A stretch of 64,000 bases of DNA from Asparagopsis taxiformis (taxonomy: Eukaryota > Rhodophyta > Florideophyceae > Bonnemaisoniales > Bonnemaisoniaceae): NCBI GenBank assembly GCA_030407315.1, contig JALQPE010002607.1:1-64000 (forward strand). Reading direction: 5' to 3'. Shown in pieces: positions 18,448 through 27,504 of the stretch. Position numbers and translations under genes: made by a program. The notes under the pieces were generated by a model. That model saw only the letters and a program-made list of their open reading frames with translations, had not been told where the DNA came from and did not search any database. Position 1 is the stretch's first letter. Each line of letters opens with the position of its first letter.

Positions 18448-19610
18448 TGAGGGGAGCGTGGGTTTTGAGTCTGACTATTTCCGTTGATGCGATATTTTTC
18501 ATGGGAAGCCTGTTGACTGATGGTGTGTATTGAGCGGAGGATAGAAGAGAGGTACGTGAAGTTTTGAAAGTATGCTGTGAGGGAAGGTTGATTTTGAGTC
18601 TGACTGTTGTGGTTGATTCCGATGTTGTGTAGATGATGCAGGAATGTTGATGACGGAAGGTAAGTTTCACTGAGCACCAAGATGTGCTTTGCGAAGATAT
18701 GGACTGCTGACTATGATTATTATTCATTGCAAGGTTTTTGGATCATGGTTTGTATTGTGTGTAGGATGGATGAGAGGTACATTTGCGAGTTCTCAGGGTA
18801 TGTAGCGAGGGAAACGTTGGTTTTCAATCTGACTGTTGCGATTGAATCTGATGTTGCGTAGGTGATGGAGGAATACTGATGACGGAAGGTAAGTCACATT
18901 GGGCGCCCAGACCGGTTGTGCGAAGATGCGGAATGCTGACTACTTTTCTTGGCTACACGATTACGTAATTTATGGTTTTTATTGTGTGCAGGATGGAACA
19001 GGTAAAGTAAGTGTGCGAGTTTTGAAAGTAAGCAGCGAGGGAAGGTTGGTTTTGAGTCTGACTATTTCCGTTGATGCGATATTTTTCATTGGAAGCCTAT
19101 TGAGTCATGGTGTGTATTGTGTGGAGCGAAGGTAAGTGTGCGAGTTTTGAAAGTATGCTGTGAGGGAAGGTTGCTTTTGAGTCTGACTGTTGTGGTTGAT
19201 TCCGATGTTGTGTAGATGATGCAGGAATGTTGATGACAGAAGGTAAGTTTCACTGAGCACCAAGACTTGTTTTGCGAAGATATGGACTGCTGACTTTGAT
19301 TATTCATTGCAAGGGTTTTGGATCATGGTTTGTATTTTGTGTAGGATGGATGATTCACTCATCCTCTCGGAGAGGTAAGTAAGGGAGTTTCTAGGATATC
19401 TGTCGTGGTAAGCGTTGCTTTTGAATCTGACTGTTGGGGTTGATGTTTTGTATGTGATGCAGGAGTGGTGAAGCAGGAACGGCAGGACTGAAGGAGAGTG
19501 AAGAAGGGATGTAGGAAGATGGGGAATGAAGCTGTGAGGTGTTTCTGGTATGTGTATATTTTGGGGCATACGATAGAAGTGAGAGTGGGTTTCAAGTGGT
19601 GTAAGATTTT
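18448..19610 (+). repeat. Tandem duplication, about 583-bp period, with internal sub-repeats
   Basis: The stretch starting TATGCTGTGAGGGAAGG at 18571 recurs at 19154 (offset 583), and the surrounding several hundred bases align, including TTTTGAGTCTGACTATTTCC at both ends. Within each unit a shorter motif ending in GTCTGACTGTTG recurs at 200-300-bp intervals. No coding role seen. Confidence 0.8.
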
Positions 19611-19819
19611 GCTGACCATGTTCGTGTTTGATGTCTTGATGATTTAATGGGCTGGGGTGGTGTCGAGGAAAGCGGGGACGGAATTGGGAAGGAGCGGATT
19701 TTTTTGTAATCTAGGTCGTGAGGGTTCTTGAAGTATGTGCGGATGGTGGTGCATGGCGTTCGGATGGTAGGGAGAACGCGATAGTGAGGGAGATGGGTGA
19801 TCGACGATATGCTGACAGG

Positions 19820-20005
19820 TATTTTGTATTCTGGCTGGATACGTATTTCGTATTTTGGCTGGATACATATTCCGTATTCTGGCTGGATACGTATTTCGTA
19901 TTCTGGCAGGATACATATTCCGTATTCTGGCTGGATACGTATTTCCTATTCTAACCGGGTATTTATTTCCTATTCTGACCAGATATGTATTCCCTATTCT
20001 AGAGA
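19820..20005 (+). repeat. Minisatellite, about 24-bp unit
   Basis: Seven to eight tandem copies of a unit like GTATTCTGGCTGGATACGTA, alternating in places between ...ACGTATTTC and ...ACATATTCC so that a 48-bp higher-order pattern is visible. The last copies decay. Confidence 0.9.
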
Positions 20006-20123
20006 GACGTATTGTATACGAGCAGTTTCCTAAATGAGAGAATAAAATACGGTCCGATATGGGCCCTGAATTTACCATCTGCTGTAATTTCTTCCCTCCC
20101 GGTTTTCGCTGATATATTGTATA

Positions 20124-20430
20124 CTGGATGTCGGGCCCTAGTATTGCGCCATATGTACTAGAGAAAGTGGATGTCGGGCCCTAGTATTCCGCCAAACGTA
20201 CTAGAGAAAGTGGATGTCGGGCCCTAGTATTCCGCCAAACGTACTAGAGAAAGTGGATGTCGGGTCCTAGTATTCCGCCATATGTACTAGAGAAAGTGGA
20301 TGTCGGGTCCTAGTATTCCGCCATATGTACTAGAGAAAGTGGATGTCGGGTCCTAGTATTCCGCCATATGTACTAGAGAAAGTGGATGTCGGGTCCTAGT
20401 ATTCCGCCATATGTACTAGAGAAAGTGGAC
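20124..20430 (+). repeat. 43-bp tandem array
   Basis: Copies starting GTGGATGTCGGG occur at 20167, 20210, 20253, 20296, 20339 and 20382, exactly 43 bp apart, with a partial first copy and a diverged last one at 20425. Each contains CCTAGTATTCCGCC and GTACTAGAG. Copies are contiguous with no spacers. Confidence 0.95.
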
Positions 20431-20511
20431 GTCCGCATCCAAAAAATTTTTATTTTTTTTGGACGCGGACGTTCATTTGTTCTAGTAAATCTCGGGGCCG
20501 ACTAGGACCCG

Positions 20512-20557
20512 TACTAGAGAGACTGGACGTCCGCGTCCACTTCCGAAAACACAGACG
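20512..20557 (+). repeat. Direct repeat, copy 1 (TACTAGAG ... GGACGTCCGCGTCC)
   Basis: Contains TACTAGAG followed by TGGACGTCCGCGTCCA, then TTCCGAAAACACAGA. A close copy in the same orientation lies at 23311-23355. GGACGTCC is itself a palindrome and resembles the GGACGTCC of the core repeat. Confidence 0.8.
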
Positions 20558-20639
20558 TATGCTAGAAATAGCAGAACAATTGGGTTTGTACGTGCTTCAT
20601 CGCCTACTTGCTTCCGGTAATGTGTGGACGTGCACGATA

Positions 20640-21668
20640 CACGATCAACCTGAAATGGACGTCCGGTGGATGTCCAGCTCAGATGCATTGCTGGCCAGCC
20701 CAGAAATTCTACAATTCAGGGCAGAAAAAAATATTGCAAAAAACATCGATTTGGGCGGTCGAAAGTGCCGTACGGCACACCCCCATCTCAAAAACATGTT
20801 TACATGTGCATGTTTTTGAGAATAGCCCAAATTTTAATTCTAATCAAGGTGTCTAATTTGGCCACAACGGCCCCAGGAACCGGCCGCCGCCCCGAGTGGG
20901 GCCATCACTGGCTTCTGTAAGCACAAACTGTAAGCCAAAATCGCGTCTTACGAGGGTTCGATTCCAGGCTTTGAGCCTAAGTTATGCTAGGGTGACATCT
21001 TTTTCCCTGTTTCATCATGGTCCCGCCTTACATCTTCACGACAAACACTACTCACCTATCACGTTACTCATATTCCGTGCACTTTATATTAGTAGTGAAC
21101 CCGCCTGTTTAGTTGCTGCAATGCGTGGATGAAGGCAGCACACGATCAACCTGAAATGGACGTCCGGTGGATGTCCAGCTCAGATGCACTGCTGGCCAGC
21201 CCAGAAATTCTAAAATTTCGGGCAAAAAAAATATTGCAAAAAACATCGATTTCAGCGGGTGGATTGTGCCGTACGGCACACCCCCATCTCAAAAACATGT
21301 TCACATGTGCATGTTTTTGAGAATAGCCCAAATTTTAATTCAAATCAGGGTGTCTAATTTGGCCACAACGGCCCCAGGAACCGACCGTCGGCCCCGATCG
21401 GGGGCTATCCCTGGCGTCTGTAAGCACCAACTGTAAGCCGGAACTGGCCACCGCCCCGATCGGGGCTATCACTGGCTTCTACAAGCACCAACTGTAAGGC
21501 TAAATGGCGTCTCACGAAGGGTCGATTTCAGGCTCAATACGCCAGGGACAGGTCTTGGTCCTTGTTTCATCATGGTCCCGCCCCACTCTCTCACGACCAA
21601 CCTGAAATGGACGTCCGGTGGATGTCCAGCTCGATTGCGTTGCTGGCCAGCCCAGAAATTCTAAAATT
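20640..21668 (-). repeat. Inverted copy of the core array (two full units and a truncated third)
   Basis: Same core as the 4.0-6.9 kb array but on the opposite strand, with the CATG stem-loop near 20795 and 21296 (about 500 apart, matching the long unit). A third core starts at about 21597 at the short-unit spacing and is truncated after AAATTTCCG. The linker sequences GGCCACAACGGCCCC and GCTTCTGTAAGCAC are also shared. Because orientation is opposite, this array and the left one could pair as inverted ends of a 17.7-kb segment. Confidence 0.85.
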
Positions 21669-21800
21669 TCCGAAAAATCAATTTGGTGGCCCAGCATCTC
21701 CTGTGCCGAAAATTCCCGCACTCACTTCTGATATACGTCTAGACGTGTTTCGCACTTGTACGCATCAGGGAAGGCGTCACGGAAGGTTGAGACTCAGTCT

Positions 21801-21857
21801 CAGACAACGCGGTACACAAGTAGCATAGCCTATGCTACTTGTGTACCGCGTCGTCTG
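21801..21857. repeat. 57-bp near-perfect palindrome
   Basis: Two 28-base arms (CAGACAACGCGG...GCATAG and its complement) separated by one base, with one mismatch. Strong cruciform or hairpin potential. Confidence 0.95.
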
Positions 21858-21879
21858 AAATAGCGAGTAGTGTTTGTTG

Positions 21880-23080
21880 TATAGTTGTGGAGTATGCGTC
21901 TGGTGTTTTGTAAAGCTTGCAGAACGGGATAGGGATGTGGGTGGCCCTATTTTATGAATACATGAATACAAATATTCAGGGTTGACAAAGCGGAAAGGCA
22001 TACGCTCATACATGTTTGAGATTGCATAGTGGAGAAAATATTTACATCGAAATTTACATGGAGCTGATGGAGGTTTTAAGGATGATGTATGGGAGGAAGA
22101 AAATTCTTCTTTGGTATGAGGATGTGTTCTGTGGGGGGATTGGATGGAATCTTGGGATGGTACAGGGGGAGGTGGAAATGTACGGAGTGCGGGTTTAGAA
22201 TGGATTGTGATTCGGAGAGGAGTGCTGACGAGCATATTATGGGGATTAGAGAGACGCTGCGGGGTGTTGGGGGTAGTGAGGGCGGAGGAGGTGTTTAGGT
22301 GGGACCGTAGGAGGTTGTGGTTGAAGGCGCCGAGAGGAGGGGGTTTTAGGAAAGTGAGGAGAAAGAGGGGGAGGGGGGTGGCGTCTGTTCTGGCTGTGGT
22401 GAGTGGGGATGTGATGGAGAAGAAGGGGGTTATTGTATTTGGGGAGGGAGGGGAGTGGGAGGAAGGGTGCGAAGTGGGGGGTTGATATGTGGCTCAGAGA
22501 GAGGATGTTTCTGAGGAGACGGCGGGGGAGCGGGAGTGTGGGCCGGTGGTGGTGCTGTATACGGTATCTAAGATGCGGATGGCGTGGGGGGCATGGAGCA
22601 GCTGAGGGAGGGAGGGGATGGAGCAGGTCGGGCACGGGATGGGGAGTGAGAGGTTTTGGAAGAGTAAGCTGCAGGGGAAGTTTGTGGAGAGGGCGAAGGA
22701 GAGGGGTTGAAGGTAGAGGAGAGAGGTATTGAAGAACAATACGTTGCAAAGGTGATGGGGAAGACCATGGTCGAGGAGATATGGGGTGTTTTTGCCCTAT
22801 TCTGAGGTATTATGAGGACTGGTTATACGAAATCTGTACGGTAGAGCAGAAAAGTAGGTATGGAATGGAGGTGTGCACCGTGGAAGCGGGGATAGGTAGC
22901 TGAAAATGCGTGCTAGAGTGGTATTGGGGGTGTTTGAGGTACAGTACGGGGGAGGTGAGCACCAACAGGAAGGGGTGTGAGCGAGAGGATGAAAAAATTA
23001 AAGACAAAATTGGAGTCGACCGACAAGGAAAAATAGAGTGGTCGCCGTGATGGACGCGGACATCCATGTCGAGCACGGCG
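21880..23080. other. Strongly G-rich (purine-skewed) block without a convincing gene
   Basis: From about 22.0 to 22.75 kb the plus strand is very rich in G and A runs, so minus-strand ORFs read as Pro/Leu/His low-complexity protein and plus-strand ORFs as Gly/Arg/Glu. No domain or start context supports a gene. The skew resembles the 3' halves of several genes further right. Confidence 0.5.
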
Positions 23081-23109
23081 GCAGAAATTTCTGGGGTCGA
23101 AATTTTTGA

Positions 23110-23355
23110 ATTTCTGAACCGGCGCCCGTCCTAGGTGGACATAGACATGGCGGAAGTCCATCCCGAGGGGGACATCCGTGGTACTAGAAACAATGGATGT
23201 CGCCCTAGTAATACTAGACGTACTAGACCGCATGGACGTCCGCTTCTAGGCGGACATCAAAAAATACTGGAGAACATGGACGTCCGCCTAGTAATACTAG
23301 GTGTACTAGAGGTTGTGGACGTCCGCGTCCATTTCCGAGAACACAGAAGAACGTG
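23110..23355 (+). repeat. TACTAGA / GGACGTCC motif cluster with direct repeat copy 2
   Basis: Several copies of CTAGTAATACTAG and GGACGTCCGC lie here. The last, TACTAGAGGTTGTGGACGTC onward to ACACAGA at 23311-23355, matches 20512-20557. It is the same motif family as the 43-bp array. Confidence 0.75.
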
Positions 23356-23359
23356 AAGC

Positions 23360-25221
23360 ACTGCACAAGCGATATCATTATCGATACCGGACCTTGCACA
23401 ATCCTTTAACCGCACTTCTATGGAACAGTTAAATTATTTGTACCTTTCGGAACAGATTCAGTGTTCCAGAGACGATCATCTCTTCTCATGCTCGGAGCTA
23501 CGGATAGCTCCGTCCATTCTCTATATCTAGCTACGAACTGGAATAAAAAAGGGCAACAATCTTGACCTACACAGATTGAACTGAATCCTAGCGTTGCTTC
23601 TCTATCAGCAGCCTACCTCTCTTGGACTCTCCTCTAGCGGAATATCCATTCCCTACTAGCGAGCAAAAACATGTTCAAAAATATCATTTCAACTATGACA
23701 ATACCACGCAGTTCAAACTAGATATGGCAGTGATAGACATTTTCTCTTCAGCAGTTCAAGATATCTGATGAGATAGGCAGCGAAAAACCTGTGGTTCTTG
23801 AAAAATGCGAATCGGACACTGTGATCCCACCGATGATGATATGGTAATATTGCTCATTCAATGTGTTTGATATGGAAATACTACATCTCGCGATCCTGAC
23901 TCTGTCTACGACTACCTACAGGTTATGTTTGAGCTTGTATTCTGAAATTTATCTACTGCTCATGCGCTTGTTCTTGACGAATTGAACCCAGAGGTCAGTT
24001 ATATCTGCGCAGATGACTGGTATTGTACGCGATATCATCTCAATAAAAATATCAAATTTGGAGGTGGTCATCTTCGTATATGTCATATATCGTAGCATTT
24101 TGTGCCCAGAGATGATGTGTGATCTATTATCCTGATATGACTCTGACTACTTCTTTTCAACACCGCGAATATCTGTCCCTGGTAAACCCGTTCCGCAGAT
24201 CTGGAGAAAAAATATATCTTGGCCCACGTTCCTACATTGCTTCCATTACAAAAATATTGATGCTGCATCCCGAAACTGGCTACCCTGCAACTCCGCCCCA
24301 CGCAGTAGCTGGTAGATTCTACCATCAGAAGAGCTCGTGATATGCTGAAGAAATTTGGAATGGCCGTGGGATTTCGTATCTCTAGAATATTGATTTTGAA
24401 GATGGATAGCTTATCTTAGAATCACAGGGGAGGTCTATGCCGTGTAAAATCGTGTTGGCATCTGGTAACATGCCTTGTCTTTACTTGCATTGATGATCTA
24501 TTGGAATATATGGAATGTAACTTTGGCGTCGCGAACACAATTCGTGCATTGGGATGACAAAAGAGCGTTTCTGCAAGTGCAAGGTCCAGATCACAGGTTG
24601 AGAGGAAAATATTTCTTATCTGTGCGGTAAGCAACCGCAAACATAAAGATTCAATCCAAACAATATCATATTGCACCAATAAGGACACCCAATATGATCA
24701 AACGCGTAGATATTGATGATAAAACATACACAATCTTGAAGCTAGCTAGAGGTAACATATAAGACGCATGGTGGATAGGATACGGGAGTACGAGTAGTGC
24801 ATGGGATCAAATAGTCAATTCAGCGATGGATTCTAGAACGTATGCGATGTATTGACGCAAGATGGCCAGAGGATGTTCCTTGCATTTTTAAGAATCAGAT
24901 AATCGAATAGCGATCACAACAGAAAGTGATGGGCGTTAGTTGCCCTTCTAAGAATGTTGATCAAAAGGAGTTATCACTTCGATGTCTTTATTAAACAGTA
25001 ACGCTAACAGTTTCTTACTCTTATGCAATTCAGTATTGCCATGGTGTGCGTTCCCTGAAGAATGTTTCTGCAATACAAATCATGTGTCAGCTACGGCTGA
25101 GAGGGTAACATCTCTGTTGCAAGAGCACAAGAGCAGAGCTACTGTAAACACCACGTGTAAAATACCTGTAAACAAGTCAATAGTGATTTCATATCGCACC
25201 GGCGACAATCACTCAATATGA
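23360..25221. other. AT-rich interval, nothing supported
   Basis: About 1.9 kb of AT-rich sequence with frequent stops on all frames. I see no gene, RNA or clear repeat. Confidence 0.5.
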
Positions 25222-25223
25222 TA

Positions 25224-25308
25224 CAGTGCGCGACACTTCTATAAATCACCCCCACGTTTTGCGAATGTTCACCCAAAACGAACAGCAACGCGCATTTGGA
25301 CTGCGTCC
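25224..25308 (+). repeat. Left terminal inverted repeat of the Tc1-like element
   Basis: Matches the reverse complement of 26701-26785 over 85 bases with scattered mismatches; preceded by TA at 25222-25223. Confidence 0.9.
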
Positions 25309-25547
25309 TATGAATGAGTATGACAAAGTTATTATGAGGCACATTCCATTCCTCCTCAAAGAGCCGTTCAAGCGAGTTCATCGGGACATTAGTTTAAAGT
25401 CCGTGCGACATTTCTATAAATCAGGTCCAAAAAAACGGTCATCATCCAAGAATGAACGGACCATTTGGCATGAAACTTCGAGTATAGATAAACAGAAGTC
25501 GGTTGGTAAGACTCACTATCCCAACTGGGTGTATTTTCGATTTCAAA

Positions 25548-26546
25548 ATGCCCCGAGGTGTGGTTCTCACCGAGAAAGAGAGGGGGGAGATACTTGGAAT
25601 GTGGCGGTGTGGGAAGTCAAAATCTTTCATTGCAAAAGTGCTGGGACGATCTAGGGGTGTAGTGACAAGCTTTTTAAAGAATACAGAGGGGTACGGAACG
25701 ATAATGAGGCGCCCAAAACCGAAAAAAATGTCGAGGAGGACAATGATGCAGGTTTTGAGGCAAGCTTCATTAGGAAATGACACATCTAGCTCGCTCAAAA
25801 AAGTCTTCAACCTGACCTGTAGCGTTCGTACTGTACAACGCTTATTGCACAATGAATGCAATCTGCAATATAGAAAGATGAAATGTGCACCAATGCTTCA
25901 GGAAAGACATATTGCTCGCAGAATTTCTTTTGCATCGCAATTCGTCCATTGGAGGGGAGAAGAATGGGGAAAAGTGATATTCAGCGATGAAAAAAAGTTC
26001 AATCTAGATGGTCCAGATGGTTTTGCCTACTATTGGCATGATTTGCGCAAAGAGGAACGGGTTTTTTCGAAAAGGCAACAAGGGGGTAAGTCTGTCATGG
26101 TTTGGGGAGCATTTTCGTCAAGAGGTAAGTCATACTTGGTCTTGATTGAAGGTAATATGAAGGCTAAAGGCTACATCGCAATTTTACGTGACGTAATGAT
26201 ACCGATGGTCACAGATTTGCACAACGATAGTGCCATTTTCCAGCATGACGGTGCTGCAGTGCATACTGCTAGGGTTACTAAGCAGTTTTTGTCCGACAAT
26301 AATATCTCCGTTCTACCCTTTCCGGCCAAAAGCCCAGACTTGAATCCTATTGAGAATGTTTGGGGCGCTCTGGCACGTAACGTGTACAAGAATGCACGAC
26401 ATTTCGATAGCTTGATGTCGCTTGAAGAGTGTATTTTCCGCGAATGGGAGCTTCTGGCTCCGAGCTTGTTTCAAAAGTTGGTTGGTACCATGCAAAAACG
26501 CATGATAGAAGTGCTGAAGGGAAGGGGACAGACGACGAAGTATTGA
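25548..26546 (+). CDS. Tc1-family DD34E transposase
   Basis: 332 codons from the ATG that begins MPRGVVLTEKERG. An in-frame upstream extension to 25503 exists but adds residues not typical of the family. N-terminal residues 1-110 form two helix-turn-helix DNA-binding units (ILGMWRCGKSKSFIAKVLGR; SVRTVQRLLH). The catalytic triad is visible: Asp147 in VIFSDEKKF, Asp234 in FQHDGAAVHTA and Glu269 in SPDLNPIENVWG, with 34 residues between the last two, so DD34E. VWGAFSSRGKS is the usual Gly-rich stretch. No stops or frameshifts. It cuts and pastes its own element at TA sites. Confidence 0.95.
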   Translation: MPRGVVLTEKERGEILGMWRCGKSKSFIAKVLGRSRGVVTSFLKNTEGYGTIMRRPKPKKMSRRTMMQVLRQASLGNDTSSSLKKVFNLTCSVRTVQRLLHNECNLQYRKMKCAPMLQERHIARRISFASQFVHWRGEEWGKVIFSDEKKFNLDGPDGFAYYWHDLRKEERVFSKRQQGGKSVMVWGAFSSRGKSYLVLIEGNMKAKGYIAILRDVMIPMVTDLHNDSAIFQHDGAAVHTARVTKQFLSDNNISVLPFPAKSPDLNPIENVWGALARNVYKNARHFDSLMSLEECIFREWELLAPSLFQKLVGTMQKRMIEVLKGRGQTTKY

Positions 26547-26700
26547 CATAACTCCATCTGGAGTTTGGAATGTATTCAATGCTCCTGATTTATAGAAATG
26601 TCGCACTGAGAATAAATTAACCTCCCGCTGCACTCGCCTGAACGGCTCTTTTTGGAGGAATAGAACGTGCGTCGTAATGGAATTGGCCTACTCATTCATT

Positions 26701-26785
26701 GGACGCAGTCGGAATGTGAGTTGCTGTTCATGTTGAGTGAGCAATCCCAAAATGTGGGGGTGATTTATAGAAGTGTCGCGCACTG
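26701..26785 (-). repeat. Right terminal inverted repeat of the Tc1-like element
   Basis: Inverted match to 25224-25308; followed by TA at 26786-26787. Confidence 0.9.
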
Positions 26786-26787
26786 TA

Positions 26788-27504
26788 GACATAACAATAC
26801 AAAACAAAACAATCAAAGAATTACCATATTGCGCAAATCACGATCACACAATGTGATACAACTGAATCAAGCTATAATGATTCATAATCACAGGGAGCGG
26901 TGGATAGGATATTAGCTTGACTGGATGCAACGTCAAGCGCTTGACAGGTGCGATTGTCACTAGGATTTGATTCTTGATACCTCGTAGTAGCAGATTCCCA
27001 GCGATGACACAACTGCAACAACATCGGGCACTATTTCAGATTTCATTGGTCGCTTTGTGTCTTTGGTGATGACTCATGCTACATGTACACAACCCGTGGG
27101 CGTTATCATCTGGGCACGAGAACTGATATCATGCACTCGGGCACAGATATCACGCCCTCGTGCATGATATGGAGCCTGAGTGGTCCATGGTGATAACTTA
27201 CTATGCTTCACCACTTCAAACACGCCTCTGTAGAACAATTTGTTTCATTAAATTACGGCTTGGGAAAAGACGTTGGTACCAACACAACCAGTCATAGTCA
27301 TCAGCCCCCGAGGTTCCTAGTTCCTCTGCTCACAAACGCTGCGTCTATTATACGCATACCTTCTCCAGCACCGCTTCAGTCCGTCCTTCCTCCTCTTGCC
27401 TGCCTTCTATTCCTATCTCCTTCTCTTCCCGCCTCACCATCTCAATTCCATACCCCCATCGTCCACATCATCCTTCCCCCCTTTCAACCCCTCATACCAA
27501 GACT
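26788..27504. other. Upstream region of the first NB-ARC gene
   Basis: Contains one imperfect hairpin at about 27128-27169 (ATCATGCACTCGGGC facing GCCCTCGTGCATGAT). From 27300 on the plus strand becomes very C-rich, merging into the Pro-rich 5' end of the next ORF. No separate gene seen. Confidence 0.45.

Larger units (their letters stand above)
25224..26785 (+). mobile_element. Complete Tc1-like transposon with IR/DR ends
   Basis: Bounded by 85-bp terminal inverted repeats (25224-25308 and 26701-26785), both beginning CAGTGCGCGACACTTCTATA read inward, and flanked on each side by TA, the Tc1/mariner target duplication. Each end has a second inner copy of the TGCGACATTTCTATAAATCA motif exactly 180 bp inside (25404-25425 and 26584-26605), giving the inverted-repeat/direct-repeat arrangement of several vertebrate-type Tc1 elements. 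The single ORF inside is intact. No coding-frame damage is visible, so the copy may be young or active. Confidence 0.95.

Noticed and set aside
20124..20430. CRISPR-like array of 43-bp repeats
   Set aside because: The copies are contiguous, with no unique spacers and no cas genes; it is an ordinary tandem repeat in a eukaryotic sequence.
22246..22749. 167-codon Pro/Leu-rich minus-strand ORF
   Set aside because: Arises from strong G-rich skew; low complexity, no start context and no homologue in the window.
25226..25654. 142-codon ORF at the 5' end of the Tc1-like element
   Set aside because: Covers the terminal repeat and overlaps the transposase in another frame; no resemblance to a protein.
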